A stretch of 64,000 nucleotides of DNA from assembly GCA_963700705.1 (NCBI GenBank), contig CAVOYQ010000016.1:34189-98188 (forward strand), in the 5' to 3' direction. A program made the position numbers and the translations under genes. Positions 35,475 to 44,815 of the stretch are shown in pieces. The stretch is from JAHEFT01 sp963700705. Its GTDB lineage: Bacteria > Pseudomonadota > Gammaproteobacteria > Xanthomonadales > SZUA-36. The notes below the pieces were generated by a model. That model had not been told where the DNA came from and searched no databases. It saw only the letters and a program-made list of their open reading frames with translations. Position 1 is the stretch's first letter. The number at the start of each line of letters is the position of its first letter.

Positions 35475-35500
35475 AGGCCCGCCACATGGCGGGCTTCTTG
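35475..35500 (+). terminator. Intrinsic terminator after ctaE
   Basis: A perfect 7-bp stem (GCCCGCC, loop ACAT, GGCGGGC; 35477-35494), extendable by an A-T pair outside it, is followed by the T-rich tail TTCTTGTT. It lies 55 bp after the ctaE stop and before the convergent small membrane gene. Confidence 0.7.
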
Positions 35501-35538
35501 TTCACAGCACGCGCCCGGACCCGGGAAAACGATGACTC

Positions 35539-35784
35539 CTATTCCGGTTCGGCCGGTTGCTGAACAGCCGGCAGGCGAATCGGGCCGCTGTTTGGTTCAA
35601 TCCAGCCCAGTTGGTAAGCTCCCCACAGGAACAGGAACAGGACCAGGGACAAACCGATTCGCCACATCAGGCGTTTCACAGTCCGGTCACCTTCACCGTG
35701 GTCTTTTACCAGGAAAAACAATGCGGAACCGAGGCTGTAGATGATGGCGATTAAAAAAACGATGATCAGTATCTTGATGAGCAT
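35539..35784 (-). CDS. Twin transmembrane protein (DUF2909 family)
   Basis: An 81-residue protein with two membrane helices (ILIIVFLIAIIYSLGSALFF and IGLSLVLFLFLWGAYQLG) joined by a short charged loop (KDHGEGDRTVKRLMWRI). This pattern, and the location next to the ctaE and SURF1 genes, fit DUF2909, a small family tied to cytochrome c oxidase clusters. The function is unknown. The frame is open upstream to 36066, but the family start is the ATG at 35784. It is on the opposite strand to the rest of the oxidase cluster. Confidence 0.82.
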   Translation of the reverse strand: MLIKILIIVFLIAIIYSLGSALFFLVKDHGEGDRTVKRLMWRIGLSLVLFLFLWGAYQLGWIEPNSGPIRLPAVQQPAEPE

Positions 35785-35872
35785 GATTGCCTCAACTGAA
35801 CGTTTCGGTGAACCCTGATTATAGCCAAACCGGTTCAAGATGTTAACAGGCTCTGAATAAAGCGGAAGAAAG

Positions 35873-36601
35873 ATGATTTTCAAGCCTTCGATCAAGTTGA
35901 CCCTGGTGCTATTGGTGCTCGCACTGGTTTTTGCGCGCCTCGGTATGTGGCAAATGGAACGCCAGTCGGAGAAACAGGCTCTGTTCCAGCAGTTTGAAGA
36001 GGCGCCGGTGCTCAGCATCGAAGACGCAATCGCCCGTGATGCCTTGTTTGCCCGGGTCGAAGCCACGGGCCGTTATGACCCGGTTCGTCATATCCTGCTG
36101 GACAACAAGGTACTCGATGGGCGCGCCGGCGTGCATGTCCTGACGCCTTTCGTGATGCAGGGTGGCCGTGAAATACTGGTCAACCGCGGCTGGTTGCCTC
36201 TTCCGCCGGACCGCCGGTCATTGCCGGATGTGGTCACAGAGGATGCACGGCAGACGATCAGCGGCGTGCTGGTCAAGCCGCCCGCAGGCGGCCCACGAAT
36301 CGGAGATGCGGACCGGTTGGTGCGGAGTCACTGGCCACAGCTGGTGACCTACCTCGACATCGGTACCGTTGGGGAGGCCCTGGACGTGACGCTTGAGCCG
36401 TGGCTGCTGCAGCTCGATCCGGGCGATGTGAGTGGTTTTCAAGGCCGCGACTGGCAACCGGCCGTCATGGGACCGGAGGTCCACGGCGCCTATGCCGTGC
36501 AGTGGTTTGCGCTCGCTTTCACCAGCTTGATCATCTGGATCGTACTGGGTGTCCGGCGGGCGAAAACAGGTTCCGCGCATGATTCATCAGAAGCGCCCTA
36601 G
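35873..36601 (+). CDS. SURF1 family cytochrome oxidase biogenesis protein
   Basis: SURF1 proteins bind heme a and help its insertion into subunit I. The 242-residue protein has two membrane helices, one at each end (LTLVLLVLALVFARLGMWQ and WFALAFTSLIIWIVLGV), with the family's GMWQMERQSEKQAL start, an LLDNKVLDGRAGVHVLTPF region and REILVNRGWLP in the middle. GGAAG lies 5 nt before the ATG. It is 9 bp before the CxxxC protein gene and belongs to the heme a part of the cluster. Confidence 0.93.
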   Translation: MIFKPSIKLTLVLLVLALVFARLGMWQMERQSEKQALFQQFEEAPVLSIEDAIARDALFARVEATGRYDPVRHILLDNKVLDGRAGVHVLTPFVMQGGREILVNRGWLPLPPDRRSLPDVVTEDARQTISGVLVKPPAGGPRIGDADRLVRSHWPQLVTYLDIGTVGEALDVTLEPWLLQLDPGDVSGFQGRDWQPAVMGPEVHGAYAVQWFALAFTSLIIWIVLGVRRAKTGSAHDSSEAP

Positions 36602-36610
36602 GAAAACGAA

Positions 36611-37214
36611 ATGAAGAACAAGATTTCGCCAAGAATTTCCCTGTTGATTATTGCAGCGATCTTCCTGTTGCCGCTGTTGCTGGCCTGGTTCATGTATAAC
36701 GGAACGATTCAATACAAGCCGGCTGCAACCCGTAATTTCGGACAACTGGTGGAGCCTCCGCTGCCCTTGCATTGGCAGGATGTGACCATGGTGCCGGTTA
36801 ACGGGTCAACCCCGTCTGGTGCGGCGGAAGCTTTCAAAAACCACTGGGTGATCCTTTACCCGGTTCCGGACACAGTGCCTTGACGCCTGCCTGCAGGAAG
36901 TCTCGGCCCTGCGGCAAATTCACCTCGCTTCAGGTCGCCACCAGGCCCGGATCAAAATTGCGCTTTTGCTTCCCCAGGCCGGTGCACCGGACCTCGAATC
37001 CGTTCTGCACGATACCTATTCCAGGTTTGAATTGATCCGCGATCCGGCAGGCAAATTACGCTCCACCCTGCAACAGACTGCAGGCCCAATGGACACTGTC
37101 TACCTAATCGATCCGCCAGGTAATATAATGATGACCTACAAAGGGGGAGCCGACCCCAATCATATCAAGCAGGATTTAATACGGCTTCTGACCTGGTCAA
37201 AACTGGACGAATAA
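36611..37214 (+). CDS. Membrane-anchored SCO/thioredoxin-like oxidase assembly protein (one frame break)
   Basis: About 200 residues after repair. It has an N-terminal membrane anchor (LLIIAAIFLLPLLLAWFMY), then a thioredoxin-like domain. The frame breaks at about 36872 (one extra a); correcting it brings QCLDACLQEV into frame right after LYPVPD, so the protein has a CxxxC motif like that of SCO copper chaperones. The end reads DTVYLIDPPGNIMMTY, a usual thioredoxin-fold strand. The stop overlaps the ctaA start (TAATGA). A role in copper delivery or thiol redox control of CuA is inferred from the motif and the position. Confidence 0.75.
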
Positions 37215-38206
37215 TGACGCATCCTGTCCTCCACCGCCTGGCGTTGGCAGCCTCCATAGTCGCCTTTGCCGTGATCATTCTTGGCGCTTTTGTGCGTCTT
37301 TCCGATGCCGGCCTGGGTTGTCCGGACTGGCCGGGATGTTACGGCCATCTGACCTGGCCGGTCGAATCCCACGAAATTCTGAAAGCCAGTGAATCCTTTC
37401 CGGAACGGGCTGTTGAATCCGGAAAAGCCTGGAGGGAAATGGTCCACCGTTACCTGGCCGGAACGCTGGTCCTGCTTGTGCTGTTGATCAATTTTCTGGC
37501 CTGGAAATCCGCATCAAGGAGAGGTATCCGCGTATTGGCGGCTGCGCTGCTGGCGTTGATCCTGTTCCAGGCGGCACTCGGAATGTGGACAGTAACCCTC
37601 AAATTGCTGCCCATCGTTGTCATGGGTCACTTGATGGGCGGCCTGGCCACGTTCTGCCTGTTGCTGTGGCTTGCCTGGAGAACGGCAGACCGGAAGCCGC
37701 ACGCTGGACAGGAAGCGTTCAAACGGCTGCGTCCGTTGATCCTCGCGGCCTTCGCCCTGCTGGTGGCTCAGCTTGCGCTGGGCGGCTGGACCAGCGCGAA
37801 TTATTCGGCCCTGGCCTGCCCGGATTTTCCGACTTGTCATGGAGAACTATGGCCGGCGGCCAATTTCCGTGACGGATTCGTCTTGTTGCGGGAAGTCGGG
37901 GTCGATTATGAAGGTGGATTGCTGGATTTGCGTTCCCGGATGGCCATCCAGATGACCCACCGGCTGGGCGCCGTCGCGGTGCTGATAGTCGTCGGCTTAC
38001 TATCCATAATGCTGATCCGGCGGCCGGCCGCCCGTTCAGAAGGCATGATCCTGGGCGCTTTGCTGCTGGCGCAAATTACGTTGGGCATCCAAAATATCGT
38101 GTTGCAGTTGCCGCTCATCAATGCGGTGGCTCACAATGGCATGGGCGCCCTTCTCCTGGCCGCGATGCTGTGGCTTGTGTACCGTTCCACGGCACACCCG
38201 GGCTGA
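37214..38206 (+). CDS. ctaA: Heme A synthase (COX15/CtaA)
   Basis: CtaA oxidises the C8 methyl of heme O to a formyl group, giving heme A for the oxidase. The 330-residue protein has about eight membrane helices. Conserved pieces are VRLSDAGLGCPDWPGCYG near residue 27, HRYLAGTLV (a heme His) near residue 78, and the second-half ANYSALACPDFPTCHGELWP near residue 195 and THRLGAVAVLIV near residue 250. It is translationally coupled to the preceding gene (overlap TAATGA), and its end overlaps the ctaB frame by 37 bp. Confidence 0.95.
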   Translation: MTHPVLHRLALAASIVAFAVIILGAFVRLSDAGLGCPDWPGCYGHLTWPVESHEILKASESFPERAVESGKAWREMVHRYLAGTLVLLVLLINFLAWKSASRRGIRVLAAALLALILFQAALGMWTVTLKLLPIVVMGHLMGGLATFCLLLWLAWRTADRKPHAGQEAFKRLRPLILAAFALLVAQLALGGWTSANYSALACPDFPTCHGELWPAANFRDGFVLLREVGVDYEGGLLDLRSRMAIQMTHRLGAVAVLIVVGLLSIMLIRRPAARSEGMILGALLLAQITLGIQNIVLQLPLINAVAHNGMGALLLAAMLWLVYRSTAHPG

Positions 38207-39099
38207 ACCCGTTGTTTGCTTCAGCCAGCCAATACTATCAACTCTGCAAACCCAGGGTGGTTATGCTGATCGTGTTTACCGCGGTCGTCGGCATGGTCCT
38301 GGCAGTGCCTGGCTGGCCACCGGCAAGCGCCGTGGTTTTCGGCACCATCGGTATCGGCCTGGCGGCCTCGTCTGCGGCCGCGATCAATCATTTGCTCGAC
38401 CAGCGGATCGACGCCGTGATGGCCCGGACGCGAAACCGGCCCCTGCCGTCCGGACAATTGAACGTCGGACAGGTTCTGACGTTTGCCCTGATTCTCTGCG
38501 TTATTTCCATGACGGTTTTGCTGGTCTGGGTCAATACCCTGACCGCGGTGCTGACCTTCCTGTCGCTGATTGGTTACGCCATCGTTTACACGGTCTGGCT
38601 GAAGCGCGCCACGCCCCAGAACATCGTCATTGGCGGAGCCGCCGGGGCCGCGCCACCGGTGCTCGGGTGGGTTGCGGTCACCGGTTCGATTGATCCCAAT
38701 GCGCTGATCCTGTTCCTGATCATTTATGTATGGACGCCACCACACTTCTGGGCCCTGGCGATTCACCGCAGACACGACTATGCGGCCGCGGATATTCCGA
38801 TGCTTCCGGTGACCCATGGCCCCCGCTTCACCCGCTGGCATATCCTGTTCTACACGATACTCCTGGTGCTGGTCACCACCCTGCCCTACCTCACCGGGAT
38901 GAGTGACGTGTTGTACCTGGCTGGAGTGACCGTGCTGAACCTGGGATTCCTCTGGTACGCTTACCGCCTGCTCAGTGACAATGACGAGCGCATTCCGATG
39001 CAGACTTTCGGATACTCCGTGATCTATTTGATGGTCCTGTTCATTTTTCTGCTGGCAGACCACTTTCTTCAGATGTTCTTGCACCAGGCTGGGAATTAA
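38170..39099 (+). CDS. ctaB: Protoheme IX farnesyltransferase (heme O synthase)
   Basis: CtaB attaches a farnesyl group to protoheme, giving heme O, the substrate of CtaA. The roughly 300-residue protein has nine membrane helices. It has the UbiA-type motif NHLLDQRIDAVMARTRNRPLP near residue 75 (DxxxD with ARTxxRP) and a second Asp-rich site in WTPPHFWALAIHRRHDYAAADIPMLP near residue 195. The start is unsure: GTG 38170, which overlaps ctaA, or a TTG at 38212. Family length slightly favours the overlap start. Confidence 0.94.
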   Translation: MACVPFHGTPGLNPLFASASQYYQLCKPRVVMLIVFTAVVGMVLAVPGWPPASAVVFGTIGIGLAASSAAAINHLLDQRIDAVMARTRNRPLPSGQLNVGQVLTFALILCVISMTVLLVWVNTLTAVLTFLSLIGYAIVYTVWLKRATPQNIVIGGAAGAAPPVLGWVAVTGSIDPNALILFLIIYVWTPPHFWALAIHRRHDYAAADIPMLPVTHGPRFTRWHILFYTILLVLVTTLPYLTGMSDVLYLAGVTVLNLGFLWYAYRLLSDNDERIPMQTFGYSVIYLMVLFIFLLADHFLQMFLHQAGN

Positions 39100-39222
39100 C
39101 CCAGTCACGCGTATCGAAAGCGGGCCGGAGTATCCCGCAAAGACACTGTCGGGCCCATGTATAATTGATCAGATGTGCCCTAAAATACGCCCCTGGCAAT
39201 ATCCATTCAGAGACCTGGAAAC

Positions 39223-42150
39223 ATGAGTAAAAACATGCCGACCCGTTCCGAAAAATCGCCGCTCCATGAGCTGGAAGACCATGGCGAATTCATCATGCGT
39301 CACATCGGCCCCCGGGATGACGACGTCAGCCTCATGTTGAAGGAAATCGGGGTTTCATCACTCGATGAACTTATCGCAACTACGTTGCCGCCTTCGATAC
39401 AGCTCAGCGAGCCGCTGGATCTGCCGGAAGCGAGGTCGGAGCTGGACACGCTCACGAGGCTGCGCGAAATGGCCTCGCTGAATCGCGTCCAGCACAGCAT
39501 GATCGGCATGGGTTACCACGAAACCATTCTGCCCTCGGTCATCCAGCGAAATGTCCTGGAAAACCCGGGCTGGTACACGGCCTATACCCCCTACCAGGCG
39601 GAAATATCACAGGGCCGGCTCGAAGCCCTGTTGAATTTCCAGCAGATGGTCAGTGACCTGACCGGCATGCCGATCGCCAACGCTTCGCTGCTCGACGAGG
39701 CGACCGCCGCAGCGGAAGCGATGACGCTGCTTCAGCGCATGAACAGGAAATCGAAATCCCTGCGCTTCCTGGTGGACCGGAACGTGCTTCCGCAGACCCT
39801 GGATGTGGTGGAAAACCGCGCCCGCTATTTCGGCATCGAAGTCGTAACGGGTGATCCCGAAGTGGCGATCCGGGACGGCGAGTACTTCGGCATCCTGCTC
39901 CAGTACCCGGGCCTGGACGGGGGGCTGTGCGACTACCGTACACTGATATCGACAGCACACGAAAGTGATGCGCTGGTTGCCGTCGCCACCGACTTGATGA
40001 GCCTCGTTCTGGTCACGCCTCCCGGGGAAATGGATGCAGACGTTGTTATCGGCTCCGCCCAACGCTTCGGCGTTCCCATGGGCTATGGCGGTCCGCATGC
40101 CGCCTTTTTTGCGACACGCGAAGACTACAAACGCTCCATGCCCGGAAGGATCATCGGAGTGTCGCAGGACAGCAAAGGCCGGACGGCACTGCGCATGGCG
40201 CTGCAAACCCGTGAACAACATATTCGCCGGGACAAGGCCACCAGCAATATTTGCACGGCGCAAGCGCTGCTGGCCGTCATCAGCGGACTGTACGGAGTCT
40301 GGCACGGCCGTAAACGGTTGAAGAAAATCGCCCGCAGAATTCATCGTTTCAGCGGTTTACTGGAGATGGGTTTACGCGAGCTGGGCTTTCAAAACTCGAC
40401 CGGATCCTGGTTTGACACCCTGACTTATGAACTGGATGAAGCCGAAGCATCGGCCATCTACCAGAGGGCACTCGACAACGGAGTGAACTTCCGCAGGGAG
40501 GGAACCCGCATTCTCGGTATGAGCGTCAATGAAAAAACCTCGCGCCGGCATGTTGAAATCGTGCTGGGCGCTTTTGCCGGAGACCGGCCGGTCCGCGCGA
40601 TTTCCGATTACGACCGCGAACTGGATCCCGACTGGACCGCCATTCCCCCTTCCCTGCGACGGGAGAGTGACTTCCTGCAACACCCGGTTTTTTATGCCTA
40701 CCACTCCGAAACCGAGATGCTGCGCTACCTCAAGCGGCTCGAAAACAAGGATCTCTCGCTGGCCCACGCGATGATTTCGCTGGGATCGTGCACGATGAAG
40801 CTCAACGCCACGACAGAGATGATTCCGGTGACCTGGCCCGAGTTCAGCGACATCCACCCGTTTGCACCGATACAACAAGCCGCGGGATACGGCCAGATGA
40901 TCGGCGAACTCGAGAAGATGCTGGTCGCCTGCACCGGTTACGATGCGGTGTCGTTGCAGCCGAACGCCGGTTCGCAGGGTGAGTACGCCGGGCTGCTGGC
41001 CATCAAGGGATACCACGAATCCCGGGGAGACCTGGAGCGAAATATCTGCCTGATTCCCTCCTCCGCCCACGGCACCAACCCGGCCAGCGCAGCCATGGCG
41101 GGCATGAAAATCATCGTGGTCAAATGCGATGCGCGCGGAAATGTCGACCTGGATGATCTGCGCAACAAGGCCAGGGAACATAGCGATAACCTGGGCGCCT
41201 TGATGATCACCTATCCGTCTACCCATGGCGTATTTGAAGAGGATATCCGGGAAATCTGCGATGTGATTCACCGGCACGGCGGGCAGGTTTACCTGGACGG
41301 CGCGAATCTTAACGCCCTGGTCGGCTGTGCCGCTCCCGGGAAATTCGGCGCCGACGTGTCGCACCTGAACCTGCACAAAACCTTTTGTATCCCGCACGGC
41401 GGGGGCGGACCCGGAGTCGGCCCGATTTGCGTCGGCAAACACCTTGAGCCATTTCTGCCCGGCCATCCGGTCGTTTCAATGGCCGGAAAATCAGCAAACA
41501 ACCGCGCCGTCTCGGCAGCCCCATGGGGTAGCGCGAGCATTCTGCCCATTTCCTGGGCTTACATCACGATGATGGGCAGGGACGGCATGAAAAAGGCCAC
41601 CCAGGTCGCAATCCTTAATGCGAACTATATTGCCAAGAAACTCTCGGGCGCCTTCGATGTTTTGTATACCGGTCGTAATGGCCGTGTCGCCCACGAATGC
41701 ATTATCGACATCAGGCCTTTCAAGGAGTCCTGCGGCGTCTCGGAGGAAGACGTGGCCAAGCGACTGATCGATTATGGATTTCACTCGCCAACGATGTCAT
41801 TTCCCGTTCCCGGCACGCTGATGATCGAGCCCACTGAGAGCGAATCTTTGGCGGAAATCGACCGGTTCTGCGAGGCCATGCTGACCATTCGTGAAGAAAT
41901 CCGGGCGATCCAGTCGGGCCAGCAGGACCCCGGCGACAATGCGCTCAAAAACGCACCGCACACGATCGCCGACCTGGCCGCGGACTGGCATCATGGCTAC
42001 GACCGGCAACAGGCCGCCTACCCGGTACCCGGCTTGTACCTGCAAAAATTCTGGGCGCCGGTTGGCCGTATCGACAACGTCTTTGGCGACCGCAACCTGG
42101 TCTGTTCCTGCCCGCCTCCCGAAGCGTGGGTGTTCGACGCGGACGAATAA
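39223..42150 (+). CDS. gcvP: Glycine dehydrogenase (decarboxylating), P protein
   Basis: GcvP is the PLP-dependent P protein of the glycine cleavage system; it decarboxylates glycine and transfers the aminomethyl group to the lipoyl arm of GcvH. The 975-residue single-chain form is complete. It starts with the FIMRHIGPRDDDV region and has the PLP-lysine in SHLNLHKTFCIPHGGGGPG near residue 717. The glycine-rich GYGGPHAAFFA lies in the first half. The other gcv genes (T, H) are not in the window. The 120 bp upstream hold a TATAAT at 39160 without a clear -35 partner. It converges on lysA. Confidence 0.97.
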   Translation: MSKNMPTRSEKSPLHELEDHGEFIMRHIGPRDDDVSLMLKEIGVSSLDELIATTLPPSIQLSEPLDLPEARSELDTLTRLREMASLNRVQHSMIGMGYHETILPSVIQRNVLENPGWYTAYTPYQAEISQGRLEALLNFQQMVSDLTGMPIANASLLDEATAAAEAMTLLQRMNRKSKSLRFLVDRNVLPQTLDVVENRARYFGIEVVTGDPEVAIRDGEYFGILLQYPGLDGGLCDYRTLISTAHESDALVAVATDLMSLVLVTPPGEMDADVVIGSAQRFGVPMGYGGPHAAFFATREDYKRSMPGRIIGVSQDSKGRTALRMALQTREQHIRRDKATSNICTAQALLAVISGLYGVWHGRKRLKKIARRIHRFSGLLEMGLRELGFQNSTGSWFDTLTYELDEAEASAIYQRALDNGVNFRREGTRILGMSVNEKTSRRHVEIVLGAFAGDRPVRAISDYDRELDPDWTAIPPSLRRESDFLQHPVFYAYHSETEMLRYLKRLENKDLSLAHAMISLGSCTMKLNATTEMIPVTWPEFSDIHPFAPIQQAAGYGQMIGELEKMLVACTGYDAVSLQPNAGSQGEYAGLLAIKGYHESRGDLERNICLIPSSAHGTNPASAAMAGMKIIVVKCDARGNVDLDDLRNKAREHSDNLGALMITYPSTHGVFEEDIREICDVIHRHGGQVYLDGANLNALVGCAAPGKFGADVSHLNLHKTFCIPHGGGGPGVGPICVGKHLEPFLPGHPVVSMAGKSANNRAVSAAPWGSASILPISWAYITMMGRDGMKKATQVAILNANYIAKKLSGAFDVLYTGRNGRVAHECIIDIRPFKESCGVSEEDVAKRLIDYGFHSPTMSFPVPGTLMIEPTESESLAEIDRFCEAMLTIREEIRAIQSGQQDPGDNALKNAPHTIADLAADWHHGYDRQQAAYPVPGLYLQKFWAPVGRIDNVFGDRNLVCSCPPPEAWVFDADE

Positions 42151-42158
42151 GCCGGCGA

Positions 42159-43244
42159 TCAGAGGGTTATCTCCTCGGGCGGGAAACGGTGGTTGTAGTG
42201 CGACGACATCACCCGGCCGTACGCGCCGGTGTTGGCGATGACGATTACATCGCCCTCCTCACTGACCGGCAACATGCGGCTTTCACCGATCACATCCCCG
42301 GACTCGCAAATGGGTCCGACCACCCGGTAGATCCTGCTTGCCGGCTGCTGCAGACGGGACAGGTTTGCGATGTCATGGTAGGCGCCGTACAGAGCCGGGC
42401 GAATCAAGGCGTTCATGCCGGTGGCGATGCCCATGTAATGATACTGGCCCTTGGTTTTCAGCTGGGTTACGCGGGCGAGCAGGATTCCGCATTCGGCCAC
42501 CAGGTAGCGGCCGGGCTCGAGCCAGATTTCCAGGTCGAGTCCCTCGATCGCCTGCGCCAGAAGATCGTTCATCCTGGCGAGATCGAAACCCGCTTGCCCA
42601 CGCCGGTCCGGAACGCCAAGACCGCCACCCAGGTCCACGACCCTTGCTTCCGGGAACAGCGGCAGGACTTCGAAGAAACGGTCCAGTTGTTCCCGCCAGA
42701 CCTCTGCGTTGTGGACCCCACTACCGGTATGGGCGTGCAGGCCGACCACCCGTGTCCCGTTCTCATCGAGTGTCTCCCGGACTTGTTCGAGATGTTCCAT
42801 CGAGATACCGAACTTGGAGTCCACGCCGGAAGTAATGACTTTCTTGTGGTGGCCGTAGCCGGTGTCCAGGTCCAGGCGCAGGAAAATATCACGCCCTGCA
42901 AACAGTTCCGGCCATTGCTGGATGACCCACGAGTTATCAACCGTCAGGCGAACCCCCAGGTCCAGGGCTTCCTGGTATTCACTGCGCGGTGCAAAATTCG
43001 GAGTAAACAGTATATCGGCGGGTTGCGTACCGGCAACACTGGTCAAGACATGCCGCACCTCATCGATGGAAACACACTCGAAACCCAGGCCTTCTGAAGC
43101 CAGCACCTGGAGCAGTCCAACGTGATCGTTCGCTTTCACCGCGTAGAAAACCCGGCTGACCGCATCGAGGTTCTTTATTTTCCTCGCCGCCAGCCGTGCC
43201 GTGTCGAGATCGTATATGTAAGCTGAATCACGCGAACCCATCAA
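42159..43244 (-). CDS. lysA: Diaminopimelate decarboxylase part of LysAC fusion
   Basis: PLP-dependent decarboxylase that turns meso-diaminopimelate into lysine. Alone it would be 361 residues. It shows the alanine-racemase-type barrel with the PLP Lys in VFYAVKANDH near residue 33, HTGSGVHN, and EPGRYLVAECG near residue 240, with a C-terminal CESGDVIGE (the catalytic Cys). There is no good start: the frame begins with TTG/ATG at 43244/43241, without a ribosome site. Upstream in this frame, the codons KREQLVG join smoothly to the aspartate kinase once one base is removed at 43264-43266. It is therefore most likely the C-terminal half of a bifunctional protein. Confidence 0.9.
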   Translation of the reverse strand: MMGSRDSAYIYDLDTARLAARKIKNLDAVSRVFYAVKANDHVGLLQVLASEGLGFECVSIDEVRHVLTSVAGTQPADILFTPNFAPRSEYQEALDLGVRLTVDNSWVIQQWPELFAGRDIFLRLDLDTGYGHHKKVITSGVDSKFGISMEHLEQVRETLDENGTRVVGLHAHTGSGVHNAEVWREQLDRFFEVLPLFPEARVVDLGGGLGVPDRRGQAGFDLARMNDLLAQAIEGLDLEIWLEPGRYLVAECGILLARVTQLKTKGQYHYMGIATGMNALIRPALYGAYHDIANLSRLQQPASRIYRVVGPICESGDVIGESRMLPVSEEGDVIVIANTGAYGRVMSSHYNHRFPPEEITL

Positions 43245-44745
43245 CCCGACCAGTTGTTCGCGCTTTCCGGCTCCACCACGGTTCGGCGATTTCGACGGTT
43301 TCCATCAGGCGGGTCAGCTCTTTCCAGCTGGGTCCGAATTCAGGCCGGTTTTCAGCTATCGATGTAATCAGCAACTGGTGTAGCTTGCGGACCAGGCTGA
43401 GAGCATGTTCAGGGTCCACTACAAGCGTCAGGTTAAGGTCATTGGCTGACTGCGTCACCATGTGCACATGACGGTCCTGGAACACATCCAGTGCGGCCGA
43501 CAACCTGCCCAGGATGGTGCGGATCGAATTTCCCACCAGGCTGATCGTCATGCAGCCCTTGTGAACCTTGACCCTGCAAAGTCGTTCCAGTTCCTGCAGA
43601 AAGGCGGCCATCCTGGATTCGTCGAAATGGGCCGGAACCTGCGGATCGAGGCTGACAGTGACGGTGGACTCGGAAGTCGAAATCAGGTCAACAGAATAGC
43701 CATGTCGTTTGAAAATGGCGAAGGCATCGGCCAGGAACCCCACCTGCTGCCACATGGACGGATTTTCCATGCTGATCAGGGTGATATTTTCCCGGCTCAC
43801 TACGCCTTTTACCTGGGCGTCTTCCTGAACCGGGTGGTCGCCGATGCGGGTTCCCGGTTCCGCCGGCCTGTTGGTGTCCTTGATATAGACCGGGATTCCA
43901 TGCCGCTTGGCCGGCTGAATACTCGGCGGATGGAGCACTTTCGCCCCCATCGACGCCAGTTCCTGGGCTTCGCTGTACCCCAGGTGTCTCAAAAGCCTTG
44001 CTTCCGGGACGACCCTGGGATCGGCGCTGAATATGCCGGGCACGTCGGTCCAGATCTCAAGCCGGGATGCCGTCAGTCGTGCGGCAAGGTACGCAGCGGA
44101 TGTATCGGACCCGCCGCGGCCAAGCAGGCAGGTTATCGGGTCCCCCTCCCCCGCACACGGCGCCGAAGCAATGAAACCCTGGGTGATATGCAGCGACCCT
44201 TCCCCGGCCAATCGCCCGGCCATCTCCGGGTCTGCATGGTCATCACAGCGGGCAGAAAGCACCTGGTTGACTGATCCCGGTGTGACTTCCAGGAGTTTCC
44301 TGGCGTCCTGCCAGCACGCATCCAGGCCTGCCGCAGACAGCACCCCGGAACCGATCGAACTGGAAAGCAACTCGCCATGGGCCAGGAGCAGCGCCCGTTG
44401 CCCGGGTGAAGGCCGGGGATCTGACTCTGCTGACAGGTGGAGCAGGCTCTCCCAGTGCGCTTTAAACCGTTCCGAAGGTTTTAGTCCCAGGCCCTCGAGG
44501 AGCGAAAAGTGCCGGTTTTCCAATTCAGCGAGAATTGCTGTCTTTTCTTCGGCCGCGACACTTTCGGCCAATCGCGTCAGGAGGTCGGTCACCCTGGACA
44601 GCGCCGACACCACGATTATCACCCGTTCACCAGCCTCGATGCCCGCCCTGGCCCGTGCGCAGATCGTTTTCCAGCATTCCACCGAACTGACGCTGGTTCC
44701 CCCGAATTTCATTACGACCCAAGGCCGGGTCAATTCCTTCTGCAT
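43228..44745 (-). CDS. lysC: Aspartate kinase part of LysAC fusion
   Basis: Aspartate kinase phosphorylates aspartate, the first step toward lysine, threonine and methionine. The product is about 505 residues, with VVMKFGGTSVSSVECW at the start, LGRGGSDTSAAYLAARL near residue 215 and two ACT domains at the end. Start: ATG 44745 with GGAGA 9 nt upstream (a TTG at 44760 is less likely). The apparent end, just after EPWWSRK, is a frame break: with one A removed from AAA (43264-43266) it reads on into the decarboxylase, giving the bifunctional LysAC of about 860 residues known from Xanthomonas relatives. Confidence 0.93.
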   Translation of the reverse strand: MQKELTRPWVVMKFGGTSVSSVECWKTICARARAGIEAGERVIIVVSALSRVTDLLTRLAESVAAEEKTAILAELENRHFSLLEGLGLKPSERFKAHWESLLHLSAESDPRPSPGQRALLLAHGELLSSSIGSGVLSAAGLDACWQDARKLLEVTPGSVNQVLSARCDDHADPEMAGRLAGEGSLHITQGFIASAPCAGEGDPITCLLGRGGSDTSAAYLAARLTASRLEIWTDVPGIFSADPRVVPEARLLRHLGYSEAQELASMGAKVLHPPSIQPAKRHGIPVYIKDTNRPAEPGTRIGDHPVQEDAQVKGVVSRENITLISMENPSMWQQVGFLADAFAIFKRHGYSVDLISTSESTVTVSLDPQVPAHFDESRMAAFLQELERLCRVKVHKGCMTISLVGNSIRTILGRLSAALDVFQDRHVHMVTQSANDLNLTLVVDPEHALSLVRKLHQLLITSIAENRPEFGPSWKELTRLMETVEIAEPWWSRKARTTGRVDGFA

Positions 44746-44759
44746 ACTCTCTTTCTCCA

Positions 44760-44796
44760 AACGAAAACGGCCTCCGCAGGGGAGGCCGTTTTCATA
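44760..44796 (-). terminator. Intrinsic terminator after rpoH
   Basis: A 12-bp perfect stem (AAAACGGCCTCC/GGAGGCCGTTTT; 44764-44775 and 44781-44792) with a 5-nt loop, followed on the minus strand by CGTTT. It lies between the rpoH stop and the start of lysAC, so it ends rpoH transcription; A-tracts on both sides may let it work in either direction. Confidence 0.8.
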
Positions 44797-44815
44797 TCAT
44801 TGGCGTATCGCGGTA

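Noticed and set aside
39137..39165. Sigma-70 promoter of gcvP (TATAAT at 39160)
   Set aside because: No acceptable -35 hexamer at the right distance and no extended -10; left as a remark only.
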